A stretch of DNA of 47,372 nucleotides from Clostridiaceae bacterium (GCA_012840075.1 DUMC01000123.1:1-47372), one strand, 5' to 3'. Shown: positions 26,481 through 36,637, counted from the stretch's first letter. Numbers and translations: made by a program. Notes: a model not told the origin generated them from the letters alone.

Positions 26481-27257
26481 ATGTATACAATTATAATTGT
26501 TGATGATGAAGAATATGCCAGAAATGGGCTTAAAAATACTGTTAACTGGAATAAATATAGTTTTAAAGTAGTTGGTGTTGCTGAAAACGGAAAAGTTGCC
26601 TTCGATCTTATCTCAAAATTTAAGCCCAATGTTGTTTTAACGGATATAATGATGCCTAAAATGAATGGTATAGAACTTCTAAAACAGACCAATGCGCGAT
26701 TCCCTCAAATAAAGTTTATTATGATCAGTGCTTATGACGAATTTAAGTTTGCTCAGGAAGCAATGAAATACGGTGCAAGAGGCTATCTTTTGAAACCCCT
26801 GGATGAACAGGAACTGAGCGAGTTATTGAATAAGGTTGTTCAGGAAATTCAAAACGGACAAAATGTTGCATCAACTATATGCAATAATCCCGATATTGAA
26901 GATACTTCCAAAACAGAAGAACTTATAGCACTAGCCAAAAAATATGTTAACGAGAACTATGATAAAAAAATAGCGCTTAAAGATATTGCAGAATACTTAT
27001 ACATATCCCCGGCATATTTCAGTGTAATATTTAAGAAGTTGACAGGTCAGAATTTCGTAGATTATGTAAATGAAGTGAAAATAAAAAAGGCAAAAGAGCT
27101 TCTTGAGAACTCCATGTACAAGGTTAAAGAAATCGCATACCGGATTGGATTCGATGATTATACTTATTTCTGCAAGGTTTTTAAAAAAATAGAAGGTATT
27201 ACTCCTCTTGAATATAGGTCGAACATAATAAGGAGAATGAATGAAGAATATGTTTAG
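26481..27257 (+). CDS. YesN-type response regulator (receiver + AraC)
   Basis: The 258-residue protein has a receiver domain at 1-120 (IIVDDEEYARNG acid pocket, phosphorylation site D55 in VVLTDIMMPKMNG, MISAYDEF, YLLKPLDE) and an AraC-type double helix-turn-helix at about 150-250 (IALKDIAEYLYISPAYFSVI and VKEIAYRIGFDDYTYFCKVF). It lacks the long linker of full YesN, and belongs to the short class. The gene is followed by a kinase gene overlapping by 17 bases, so they are translationally coupled. Such systems sense extracellular oligosaccharides and switch on ABC transporters and glycosidases. GGGGGAG precedes the ATG. Confidence 0.9.
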   Translation: MYTIIIVDDEEYARNGLKNTVNWNKYSFKVVGVAENGKVAFDLISKFKPNVVLTDIMMPKMNGIELLKQTNARFPQIKFIMISAYDEFKFAQEAMKYGARGYLLKPLDEQELSELLNKVVQEIQNGQNVASTICNNPDIEDTSKTEELIALAKKYVNENYDKKIALKDIAEYLYISPAYFSVIFKKLTGQNFVDYVNEVKIKKAKELLENSMYKVKEIAYRIGFDDYTYFCKVFKKIEGITPLEYRSNIIRRMNEEYV

Positions 27258-29850
27258 AAAAAAGATTAAACTAAAGAGGTTTTTAATAATTGTTTCCCTT
27301 TCATTGGTTATCTTTATATTGTTTATTGTAAGTAGCCTGTTGTATTATAGCTCAAAAAATTATATAGAAGAAAAAATGGATTCAATTAATATGACTAAAA
27401 TGAATCAAGCAGCATCGGATATTGAGGATGTTTTCAGGCAAGTAGAAAAAATTGCCACCTATATAAAAAATAACAAGCAACTCATGAATTATATAGAAAC
27501 ATGTGAAGACGAAAATGTAAATATAGTTGAAAAAGTCAGAGCAAATAATAACATTTCGATATTTTTAGCGAATATAATAAACAGCAATCCTAACATTAAA
27601 AGTATCAATATTGTTACTAAGAAACATAGTTATAATAAAGGTGGTTACATATTAGGTTCTGTTTTAGAAGCTTCACTTTCGGAACAATATATTGGAGAAA
27701 TTAAATTTAATTATCCCCAGGAAATAATTTATGTAAAAGACATTGATAATAATGATTCTAACATAATAGAAAGTTTGGATAACAAATTGTATTATTCTTT
27801 CTCAATTTCGGATATAAGTAGAGTTTATGGCAACGTCTACATATTCCTGGAAAATGATTTTTTAGTAAGAAACTTGAATGATATAGAAAATATCGCTTTA
27901 CTTGATAGCTCTCTAAAAACAGTTTATATCGGAAGTTTATTCAAAGATATTAATATTAACATTGATGACATTAAGAATTTCATGTTAATAAATAATATAT
28001 CAAAAAAGTTTTTATTGACAGACAATAAAATAGAAATATATTTTAAAGAATTGGGTTATAATGATTGGTTACTTTTATATCTGGTTGATATGAATGAGTA
28101 TGTAAAAAAATTTAAAACTCTCTTAAAATTTACTATAGTGTCTTTTTTGTTAAGTTTTTCAGCTTCTCTTTTATTTTCAGGTTACATATCAAGTCATATA
28201 TTAAATCCATTATCTGCCTTAACTAAACTGATTAAAGACTATAGATTAGGGAAAACTGAACATTTTTATTTTGATGCTTCTAAAAAAGTGAGATTATCAT
28301 TCAGAGAGAAAATTTTCTATTATTTCATTGCTACTATATTGATACCGATTTTTATTTTTTCAATTATATTTTATTACCAGTCAAGAAACATAATATCGGA
28401 ACAAATAACAAGGTCTTATTTAACCGTATTCAACAAAACTGCAGATAATATCATCAACTACCTGGAGAGAAAATATTCCATAATGCGAAGCATCATCTAT
28501 GACCCGTTATTACAGAGTTACCTTACAGGTGAAAATGAAGAGGTAACTGTAGAGAGTATATATGAGATTTTTCTGGGAAGTTCATATTTAGGCCTTGATA
28601 GGGATTACATTAATATATACGATATAGGTGGAAACCTTTTAATATCGAATAAATTCCCTAATAAAACAAGTACTACCGCGATGAATTCTGAAAAGGTGAT
28701 TATGGATTCCAAAAAAGCCACTTGCAATTATAGAAAGGATGATCTGAGCCGCTTTGTTATCTCGCTAGATTCACCTATTATATGCATTACAGGTATAAAC
28801 TCGTCCAAAAATATTGGGTTCGCAAGAATAGATATTGACTACGTTTACATGGAAGAATTGTTTTCAGAACTAAAAACAAGCAGCAGCAATACCTTTTTGT
28901 TAGACAGTAGCAAGAATATTGTATTAGGAAATGAGCAAACTTTTTCAATTGAAGAAATAAGGAACACATTCAGTGATATTTCAGGTTCAAAACTAATAAA
29001 TATCGGCAACCAAAAATACTTGTGCTATTTTAAAAAAATGGGAAACCTGCCGTGGTTTCTGGTGTCATTATACAGCTATCTTGATATTACACGGCAAAGC
29101 TCATTTGTTTTTATGAGTAATGTTTATATTTTTATTATCATACTGCTTCTTGTTGCCGTACTCTCATATTATATTTCAATCAGCCTTTTGAAGCCTGTCA
29201 ATACTATTAATAGGTTGTTTGGCAGCCTAGATATTGGGGATTTGGATAAAAGAGTGTCGGAAAATTATTTTATAGATGAAATTAATGACATCGGAATCAA
29301 CTTCAATAAAATGGTTGAACGCATTGAAAATTTAATAGATGAACTTATGGTATCGAATACAAAAAGAAATCAACTTGAAATGGAGAAAAAGAATGCAGAA
29401 ATCATAGCTTTACAAGCGCAGATAAATCCCCATTTTTTGTGCAATACTCTTGATACTACCATTTATATGATAAAAGAGGGGTATAAAGATAATGCTATTA
29501 CCATGATAAAATCCCTGAGTAATCTTTTTAGATATGGTTTAAGCAGAAGCGAGATTATAATTGATATACGAGAAGAAATTGAATATGCAAAGTCTTACAC
29601 GAACATTGTGAGTTTGAGATTTAAAAACAGAATTACTTTTCAATGGAAGGTGGATAAGAAAATATTGGATTATAAAACGATAAAACTTATACTTCAACCG
29701 ATTATAGAAAATGCAATATATCATGGTATAAGCAAGGTTGAGCATCATGGAATAATCGAGATTTCATGTATTGATGCAGGAGAAAACATACAATTTAAAG
29801 TGAAAGACAATGGATCTGGCATTAGCGAAAGTAACTTAGCACTTTTGTAG
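27241..29850 (+). pseudogene. YesM-type sensor histidine kinase with two sensor modules, ATPase domain truncated
   Basis: The product has 869 residues. Membrane segments at about 12-35 and 292-316 enclose one extracellular sensor; after a short HAMP-like stretch a second pair at about 355-377 and 629-650 encloses another. A HAMP domain and the His_kinase box INPHF follow with H731. The HATPase domain begins normally (LQPIIENAIYHGIS, N box; DNGSGIS, G1) and then stops after SESNLALL; roughly the last 70 residues, including the G2 box, are missing. The DNA beyond the stop encodes, in another frame, the C-terminal two thirds of a glycosidase, so a deletion joined two genes. Autophosphorylation should be lost. 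The double sensor could be native or an earlier fusion of paralogues. Confidence 0.8.
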
Positions 29851-30923
29851 GAAGTGAAGACAATAAGCCAAAATACGGTGCTTGGTCTGCAGTAGATTAT
29901 GCAAAAGAAGAAATAAGAGAATTAGCTTTTAAATTTGTAGAAGAAGTATGTCAGAACTATGCAGTAAACGGAATCAACCTTGATTTTTTCAGACACCCGG
30001 TGTTCTTCAAAAGCGTTGCAAATGGTATACCTGCGAGCCAGGCCGAACTCGACATGATGACGGATTTGGTTAGAAGAATTCGTGAAATGCTTGAATTGGA
30101 AGGAGAAAAAAAGGGGGAACCGATCCTTCTTTCTGTAAGAGTGCCTGATTCTGTAGAATATTGCAAGGTAATAGGAATTGATATTGAAAAGTGGCTTTCT
30201 GAAGGATTGATCGACATAATGGTTGTTAGCAGCTATTTACAGCTTAATTACTGGGAATATAGCGTATCCCTTGGCCATAAGTATGGAGTTAAGGTTTATC
30301 CGTCACTGGATGAAATACGCATACCGGATCAGGAAGCAAAAGCATTAAGAAGCTCTCCGGAAAGTTACAGAGGCCTGGCAATGAATGTCTGGAGTTCAGG
30401 TGCGGATGGTGTATTGCTGTTTAATTACTTCTTACATTTGGACAGCAACAGAGTTAAGTTACTCAATGAAGCACATGATCCTGAAATTTTGAAAGGGCTG
30501 GAAAAGTTTTACTTTGCAAGTATGAGAGGTAAAGGAGGAATAGCCGGCGGTGGTTATCCTCATGAACAATTTATGAACATACCAAGTCTTAACCCTGCAA
30601 GTCCTATTAATATAAATCCCGGAGAAGAAGTTACCATACCTATAAAAATCGGCGATGATGTGAAATGGGGAGTAAAAGAGAAGATATTTGCTAATATAAA
30701 GCTTTTCCTCAGATTTAAACAAGTACCGGATGAAAAGGCTGTTATGGTGAAATTTAACGGGAATATTTTAAATAACCCATGCAAAGATTCAGATAAAATT
30801 ATATTTGATGTGAAAGATGATTATGTAGTAAAAGAATCTAACATGGTTTCTTTCCAGTTGGCTGCCGGATATAATAAGACTGCAACTTTGACTGACTTAT
30901 ATGTGAGAATTAGATATAATTAA
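29835..30923 (+). pseudogene. glycosyl-hydrolase-like protein lacking its N-terminus
   Basis: A frame open from 29835 overlaps the end of the truncated kinase gene in another phase and reads FVGSEDNKPKYGAW, then VCQNYAVNGINLDFFRHPV, a TIM-barrel strand like that of GHL10-type hydrolases (compare SGIHLDFIRY at about 16.9 kb), then LIDIMVVSSYLQLNYW and GADGVLLFNYFLHL as late strands and a C-terminal beta domain from about 30600. The N-terminal third of the barrel is missing. The first start codon in frame with any merit is GTG 30000, without a ribosome site. The gene is therefore a remnant created by the same event that cut the kinase. Confidence 0.75.
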
Positions 30924-30991
30924 CTTAAATTCCTGCAAATATTATCATAATTATAAAAAAATTAGGTAAATGATGGAGGTTTCATTTATAC

Positions 30992-32248
30992 ATGGGAATA
31001 AAAATAAAGGAAACCATAGATTCATATCTAAGTTACAAAGATTATTATATCTTAGGTCCTTCAATAGCTTATTGTCCCAATACAAAGGCTAAAGGGTATA
31101 GGGACATGCTTCTAATGGCAGATCTATTTAATGCATCTGACAGCAACACGGGTACAATGCTATGGCGCTCAACAGATGGAGGCAAAACATGGACAATACA
31201 AGATTATATTGAAAAATCCTATGTTTATGATTTCAATAACAGTTGGGTAAAAAGCGGATATGGGGCAATATATTCCGATGAAAAAACAGGTGTTATGATT
31301 TTTTTGGCAAACGATACATACTGGGAAAACAACAAGATTCAATCATTATGGAAGAAAAGAACGCTTTATTATCGCCTTTCATTTGACAATGGATATACCT
31401 GGACGAATAAAAAGTATATTATTCAGAAAGGAAAAGATCCTTTTGGTCAAACTTATGACAAAATACATTTTTTAAAAGATGTGTACTTTGGGAGAAACAT
31501 GGCGGCTTCAGTTTCGCCGTTGATAATAAAGACTTATGATGGAAGTATTTTGGTAAGTGTCCAGGTTCAAATTACCAATGAGAAAGGTGAATTGATAAAT
31601 CCGACGGGATGGGGGTATATGAAAGCCGGGGCAATTAAAGGTAGTTGGAACGAGGAAAATCTTGATTATGAATGGGATCTCGGTGAATATGCATCAGTTT
31701 CACTTAACGAGTCAACTAGAGGTGTGTATGAGCCGGCATTCGGCAAAATAAGAGATAACAAGTTAATAATGGTAATGCGTGGAAGTAATGCGTCAAGAAG
31801 AGATGAAATTATGGGAGTTAAATTCTATTCCACCTCCAAAGATAATGGATATACATGGTCAAAACCCTTGCCGTTAAAATATGATGACGATACTGTTATG
31901 TATTCTTCGTCCTGCATCCCCAAACTTATTAATCATACCAATGGAAGGTTATACTATATCGGTGTGATCAACGATTCGAATCCTGACGGGAATTTACCCA
32001 GGTATCCCCTTTGTATTGCGGAAATCGATATGGAAAATTGCTGCGTAATTAAGGATTCTGTTACAGTTATAGATACTAAACGCAAAAACCAGGATGATTC
32101 AGCCAAAGATTCTCATGTAGTGGATTTCTCCAATCATGGCATATATGAAGACAAAAATACGGGAGATATCATTGTATTTGCTCCTTTTAGACCAAACCTG
32201 AAAAATTATGCATGTGTGCTAAATAAATATGTTATCAGTGTTTCCTAA
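30992..32248 (+). CDS. BNR/Asp-box sialidase-like protein
   Basis: The 418-residue soluble protein has Asp boxes STDGGKTW, SFDNGYTW and SKDNGYTW and a propeller-like pattern throughout; N-terminal YYILGPSIAY stands where sialidases have the (F/Y)RIP arginine motif, and no arginine is present there. YEPAFGKIRDNKLIMVMRGS near residue 250 resembles the blade with the conserved glutamate and a later arginine. It is intact in length. GGAGGT at 30975-30980 precedes ATG 30992 by 11 bases. Substrate unknown; a glycan-active or glycan-binding role in the cytoplasm is inferred. Confidence 0.7.
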   Translation: MGIKIKETIDSYLSYKDYYILGPSIAYCPNTKAKGYRDMLLMADLFNASDSNTGTMLWRSTDGGKTWTIQDYIEKSYVYDFNNSWVKSGYGAIYSDEKTGVMIFLANDTYWENNKIQSLWKKRTLYYRLSFDNGYTWTNKKYIIQKGKDPFGQTYDKIHFLKDVYFGRNMAASVSPLIIKTYDGSILVSVQVQITNEKGELINPTGWGYMKAGAIKGSWNEENLDYEWDLGEYASVSLNESTRGVYEPAFGKIRDNKLIMVMRGSNASRRDEIMGVKFYSTSKDNGYTWSKPLPLKYDDDTVMYSSSCIPKLINHTNGRLYYIGVINDSNPDGNLPRYPLCIAEIDMENCCVIKDSVTVIDTKRKNQDDSAKDSHVVDFSNHGIYEDKNTGDIIVFAPFRPNLKNYACVLNKYVISVS

Positions 32249-32366
32249 AATATTGTATTGTTAGTGTTTATTAAAAAATACATTAAGAAAGACAAATTTG
32301 TACAATTTTTTAGATAAATATGTTATAAGTATAGTATAAGTTTTTTTTAATAAGTTGTAAAAGAAC

Positions 32367-32412
32367 CAGCGTCTGCATTCAAGCAACTTTAGCAATGAGA
32401 ATGCAGACGCTG
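32367..32412. terminator. 14-bp perfect hairpin without U-run
   Basis: CAGCGTCTGCATTC (32367-32380) pairs perfectly with GAATGCAGACGCTG (32399-32412), loop 18 bases, between the BNR gene and the hydrolase gene. A T-run (32340-32348) precedes rather than follows it, so a classical plus-strand intrinsic terminator is not certain; an operator or RNA-stability element is possible. Confidence 0.5.
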
Positions 32413-32513
32413 TAACATTAGTTATTATGATTTGTACAGGTGATTAAATCAAGATAATTTGCAAGAATAGGGTATTCATAAGAGTGAAGTAATCCATAAG
32501 CGAGGTAATTTAT

Positions 32514-33446
32514 ATGACGAGGTATGAAAAAATTGTGCAGACACTTGGTAAGATGCCTGAAAAAGTGGAACCTGAAATAATGGTATCCGAAAAGACTGAT
32601 TTTGGAAACTATTTTATGATGGATGTTATATATTTTGTAGAAGCAGGAGAACGTGTACGGGCGTATTTGCTTGTGCCCAAAAATGCAAGCGCAGAGGCTA
32701 AAGTCCCCGGAATAGTAGCCATACATCAGCACAACGGTATTTACAATATCGGTAAGGCTGAACCGGCCGGCTTGTGTGGAGACCCTTCCTGCTTCTATGG
32801 TAAAGAGCTTGCTGAGCGAGGGTTTGCAGTAATCTGTCCTGACCACCTGGGATTTGAGGAACGAAAGCCTTCAGATGAAGAGTTAAAACGTTTAGGAATT
32901 GACGGATCACTATATGAGCGTGAGCTATTCACTCGTGCTATTTGCAAAGGTTCCACTTTACAAGCAAAGTACTTAAGTGACCTCGTGGTTGCAGTAGATG
33001 TATTGTCATCCTTTGATTTTGTTGACAATTCCCAAATTGGTGCTATTGGCCATTCTCTTGGTGGGCAAGAAACTCTCTGGCTCACGTTTTATGACCACCG
33101 TGTTAAAGTGGGTGTTTCTTCGTGCGGATTTAGTACTGTTCAAGCCGTTTTCAACCATCATGTACCACATAATTTTGCCATGTATACTTTTGGTCTGATG
33201 GAAGCGGGCGATACTCTTGCACTTGTAGAGCAGATGGCGGAGGATGGCAAAGCTTTCATGATGATAAACGGGAAGGAAGACTACGGATTTCCGCTTGAGG
33301 GAGTTTATGCTGTACACAAGTGTGCTGCCGGTGCCTACGCACAGATTCCGGATAAGTTCTTACCTGTAATATTTGAAGGAGGTCATTCTTTCCCTGATAA
33401 TATTAGACATCAGGCATATAATTTTATAGAAAGGAATTTGAAATAA
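32514..33446 (+). CDS. alpha/beta hydrolase of the dienelactone hydrolase/acetyl-xylan-esterase-like type
   Basis: The 310-residue hydrolase has nucleophile elbow GHSLGG with S181, acid D256 in GKEDYGFP and base H291 in EGGHSFPDN, all in the expected order. The first half (VRAYLLVPKNA, GIVAIHQHNG, AERGFAVICPDHLGFEER) is the cap-less fold of cytoplasmic carbohydrate esterases. It may remove acyl groups from imported sugars or open lactones. The stop TAA overlaps the ATG of the next gene by one base, so the two proteins are translationally coupled and probably act in one step series. The ribosome site is GCGAGGT-like. Confidence 0.85.
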   Translation: MTRYEKIVQTLGKMPEKVEPEIMVSEKTDFGNYFMMDVIYFVEAGERVRAYLLVPKNASAEAKVPGIVAIHQHNGIYNIGKAEPAGLCGDPSCFYGKELAERGFAVICPDHLGFEERKPSDEELKRLGIDGSLYERELFTRAICKGSTLQAKYLSDLVVAVDVLSSFDFVDNSQIGAIGHSLGGQETLWLTFYDHRVKVGVSSCGFSTVQAVFNHHVPHNFAMYTFGLMEAGDTLALVEQMAEDGKAFMMINGKEDYGFPLEGVYAVHKCAAGAYAQIPDKFLPVIFEGGHSFPDNIRHQAYNFIERNLK

Positions 33447-34324
33447 TGGGTATGTTAATTGATGTGCATGGTCATATAGGACGTGTTGTTCCGGATAGAA
33501 GTGAATTTATTGATGTAACAAATTTAATTACAAAGATGGATGCCTGGGGGATAGATAAAACTTGTGTCTTGCCGTTGAGCGAGCATCCGGAGGGAGCATA
33601 CCTGGAGTGTGACACAGAGGATGTTATCACTGCGTGTTCCCGGTATCCTGACAGGCTTATACCTTTTTGCTTGATAGACCCGCGTTATGGTAACAGGCCG
33701 GATATGGATTTTTCACATCTTTTAGAAGAATATAAATCCCGTGGTTGCAAAGGGATAGGTGAGCTACTTCCCAAAATGGATTTTGACGATCCGCGCTGCC
33801 TAAACTTGTATCGTCAGGCGGGTAAATATAATATGCCTGTACTTTTTGATATGCAGGATAGGGAATACGGTTATGGTCTTCGTGATGATTACGGACTCCC
33901 AAAGCTTGAGCATGCACTCAGGGAATGTCCTGATACAATTTTCATAGGACATGGACCTACTTTTTGGGCTGAAATATCTTCGGATGTACCTTCAGATAAT
34001 CGCTCAGGATACCCAGGTGGTCCTATTAAGCCTGGTGGAGCTGTGCCGCGCCTTATGAGAAAATATCCTAATCTTTGGGCTGATATCTCAGCTGGAAGCG
34101 GATACAATGCTATGACGAGAGATCCTGTTTTTGCTTTGGAATTTCTTGATGAATTCCAGGATAGGATATTATTTGGAACGGATTCTTGCCTTCGCAGTGA
34201 TGTAAATCATTTATACAGGAATGTTGCGTTTATCAGAGAATTGCGAGAGAAAAAGAAACTTAGCAACGAGGCTTTGGAGAAAATAGAATGGAAAAATTGT
34301 TGCAGGCTGTTGAATCTTTTTTAA
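33446..34324 (+). CDS. amidohydrolase-2 family TIM-barrel hydrolase
   Basis: The 292-residue metal-dependent hydrolase shows the HxH pair H8/H10 (IDVHGHIG), a glutamate in GIGELLPKM, a histidine in FIGHGPTFWAEIS, and the late catalytic aspartate in ILFGTDSC. Family members include lactonases, decarboxylases and uronate-type hydrolases. Coupling to the alpha/beta hydrolase by a one-base overlap suggests consecutive hydrolytic steps, for example ester removal followed by lactone opening; that is inference. Confidence 0.85.
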   Translation: MGMLIDVHGHIGRVVPDRSEFIDVTNLITKMDAWGIDKTCVLPLSEHPEGAYLECDTEDVITACSRYPDRLIPFCLIDPRYGNRPDMDFSHLLEEYKSRGCKGIGELLPKMDFDDPRCLNLYRQAGKYNMPVLFDMQDREYGYGLRDDYGLPKLEHALRECPDTIFIGHGPTFWAEISSDVPSDNRSGYPGGPIKPGGAVPRLMRKYPNLWADISAGSGYNAMTRDPVFALEFLDEFQDRILFGTDSCLRSDVNHLYRNVAFIRELREKKKLSNEALEKIEWKNCCRLLNLF

Positions 34325-34464
34325 TCTTAAGAAATGTAGGGGAAGAAATGAGGGGGAAAAAGAGTAAAATACTTAAAATTTTAGCTTGATTGAAAATAAT
34401 TGGATAGAGATTAATATTAGGAGAAGGTAGAGTTAATAGATAAAATTAGCAGGTAAAATAAAAA

Positions 34465-34545
34465 GCAGGTGAAACAGTGCTTTAACTTCTATAGCATGTT
34501 TTCACCTGCCAAACATCGTTAATATATTTTCACCTGCTAAACATC
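34465..34545. repeat. hairpin plus 19-bp direct repeats at convergent gene ends
   Basis: TTTTCACCTGCCAAACATC (34499-34517) recurs with one change at 34527-34545, inside the end of the radical-SAM gene. An inverted copy of its start, GCAGGTGAAA at 34465-34474, forms a hairpin with the first copy. The second copy includes the stop codon of the minus-strand gene, so the repeat may be a duplicated gene end. Confidence 0.7.
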
Positions 34546-35645
34546 AATGCCAACTTATACAGCCTTTCATAAGCATATTCGAAAAATTCATAGTAGGATT
34601 TGCAGTAATAATTCAGTACAGGAAGTCCGTCTTTGAAAGGTTCCCTTGTTCTTCGGCAGCCCCCTCTGCACATGTTATACCATTTACATTCCTTGCATTT
34701 ATCATCAACATGCAGTGAAACTTGTACAAACCTTTTAGCCGTATCAGTATTTAAAAGATCAGTAAAACCTGCCTTCTTTATATTGCCGAGTTTCCATTCA
34801 TCTAATACATAGAAATCGCAAGGATATACACTTCCATCTGCTTCTATTACAAAGTAACAGCTACATCTTCCTAACATTCCACATGCTTCAGGCGGATATC
34901 CCATTATCATTCCTACAAGATTATCAAAATATCTGATGCTGACAAATTTACCGCTTGAAACATCCCTGTACCAATTATCAAAAATTCTCTTTAAGAAATT
35001 TGCGTACATATCAGGGCTAAGAGAATAAGGATTGCCGCCGGGCTCTTCATCCAAGGGGTCGAGACATTGTATAAATTGAAGATAATCAAATTTTTTTTTT
35101 GTAAAAAAGTTGTATATTTTATTTGCGTGTCTTGCCACCAAATTGTTAACTACGCATAATATATTATATTGGACGTCGTATTTATTAAATATTTCAACGG
35201 TTTTCATTATCCTGGAGAAAGAACCTTCTTCTCTAATGTCTACCCTATAGGCATCATTAATATCCTTTGGGCCGTCAAGGGATAATCCTACAAGAAAATT
35301 GTTCTTAGCCAGGAAATCAGCCCATTCTTCATCAATAACGATCCCATTAGTCTGGATTGCATAGTTTATTTTAATATTCTTCGTATTATATTTATTTACA
35401 AGCTGCACGAAATTTTTATAAAAATCAAGTCCTGCCAGTGTAGGCTCTCCGCCTTGGAAAGCAAAGGTACAGATATTTTCTGCAAAGTCAATAGCGTTTT
35501 TTACAAGTAACTCTGCAGTTTCAATATTCATAATACCGTATGACGGGACAGAACGGTTCTCTGCAATTGAATGATAGAAGCAATATTTGCATCTTAGGTT
35601 ACACAAACTTGATGCAGGTTTTATTAACAAGTTAATCGGCGGCAT
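34530..35645 (-). CDS. anaerobic sulfatase-maturating radical SAM enzyme (anSME) with SPASM domain
   Basis: anSME converts a cysteine or serine of a sulfatase to formylglycine under anaerobic conditions. The 371-residue protein has the radical-SAM motif CNLRCKYC (C15, C19, C22), FQGGEPTLAG, and a C-terminal SPASM cysteine set (YPCDFYVL, CKECKWYNMCRGGCRR and a last YYCKSYYEFF) for two auxiliary 4Fe-4S clusters. ATG 35645 is preferred because AAGGAGT stands eight bases upstream; TTG 35651 is too close. The only sulfatase in the window is a stub lacking the target cysteine, so its substrate must be elsewhere. Other SPASM peptide-modifying enzymes are less likely given QGGEPTLAG and the length. 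Confidence 0.85.
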   Translation of the reverse strand: MPPINLLIKPASSLCNLRCKYCFYHSIAENRSVPSYGIMNIETAELLVKNAIDFAENICTFAFQGGEPTLAGLDFYKNFVQLVNKYNTKNIKINYAIQTNGIVIDEEWADFLAKNNFLVGLSLDGPKDINDAYRVDIREEGSFSRIMKTVEIFNKYDVQYNILCVVNNLVARHANKIYNFFTKKKFDYLQFIQCLDPLDEEPGGNPYSLSPDMYANFLKRIFDNWYRDVSSGKFVSIRYFDNLVGMIMGYPPEACGMLGRCSCYFVIEADGSVYPCDFYVLDEWKLGNIKKAGFTDLLNTDTAKRFVQVSLHVDDKCKECKWYNMCRGGCRRTREPFKDGLPVLNYYCKSYYEFFEYAYERLYKLALMFSR

Positions 35646-35651
35646 TTGCAA

Positions 35652-35955
35652 TAACTCCTTATAATAAAATTCGAAAATGCATTTTGCTTCAATTATTTTA
35701 AAATACGTTTTGCTTTCAGAGGTACAGAGGTTGCAATATTTTTGCTCTTAGGTAAAAATTATACCTTATTTCTTTTAATAATACAATTATTTATTGAGAT
35801 GTTAAGATATTATATTAATGATGAGAATATGAAAACTTGTCAAATCGATAAAAAGTGTATAAAATATCAAGTAGAGTTATAAATATAAAGTTATGCTTAA
35901 TTGAATATCTGATTTTTTGTTAACCTCATTCTATGCATATAAAGTGGGGGCATAT
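35652..35955. other. intergenic region with the promoter of the second YesN gene
   Basis: About 300 bases between divergent genes, AT-rich, without a gene. It contains a good plus-strand promoter at 35837-35865. Confidence 0.5.
35837..35865 (+). promoter_or_regulatory. promoter of the second YesN/YesM pair
   Basis: TTGTCA (35837-35842) and TAAAAT (35860-35865) with a 17-base spacer, about 90 bases upstream of the response-regulator start. Confidence 0.6.
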
Positions 35956-36637
35956 ATGAATAATATTAAGATCTTGATTGCGGAAGACGAGGAATTCATA
36001 CGAAAAAGCCTTGTTAATAAAGTAAAAATGTTTTTTGAACAGGCAATAGTATATGAAGCAGAGGATGGAAGACAAGCAGAGGAAATAATTTTGTCTTTTA
36101 AGCCTGATATTGTTTTAACAGATATTAGAATACCATACCTTTCCGGACTTGAGCTGATGAAGAGGTGTAATGTTAAATGTAAATTTATAGTAATAAGTGC
36201 TTATTCCGATTTTGATTAAAACATCTAAAGAAACCGATTATGAAATTGTCTCTAATTATTCAAAGCAGGATGGTAATATTGAGAAAGACAATAAAGTTAC
36301 CAGTGTTATTACTATTGAGGATATTATTGATAAAGTCAGAAATTATATTGAAAAGAATTACGATAAAGATATAACATTAAACGATTTGGCAGAGAAATTT
36401 GCAGTAAGCGTGGCATACCTTTCGAAGGCTTTTAGAATTCAAACAGGAGTAAGTTTCTCCAGATATCTTATAAACAAAAGGATTGAGCAGGCCAAAAAAC
36501 TTCTTGTCGGTACTGATATTCCAATATCGGATATTTCCAAATCTATTGGTTATGATGATATACAGTACTTTTACAGGATATTTAAGAGAGAAGTAAAATG
36601 TACTCCCGTTAACTTTCGGAGAAGAGTTAGAAATTAG
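35956..36637 (+). pseudogene. YesN-type response regulator with internal deletion and frameshift
   Basis: ATG 35956 follows GTGGGGG and opens a receiver domain with ILIAEDEEF and the phosphorylation site D56 in IVLTDIRIPYLSG. The frame stops at 36217-36219 after FIVISAYSDFD. In the next phase the sequence resumes with a linker and a complete AraC double helix-turn-helix (ITLNDLAEKFAVSVAYLSKAF and ISDISKSIGYDDIQYFYRIF) to 36637. The end of the receiver, including the conserved YLLKP-type lysine, is missing between the two, so a deletion of at least about 100 bases with a phase change occurred near 36205-36225. A short AraC-only product from an internal start is conceivable. Confidence 0.82.

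Noticed and set aside
32418-32846. Minus-strand frame of 142 residues across the start of the alpha/beta hydrolase gene
   Set aside because: It overlaps a strongly supported hydrolase and has no start signal; a shadow frame.
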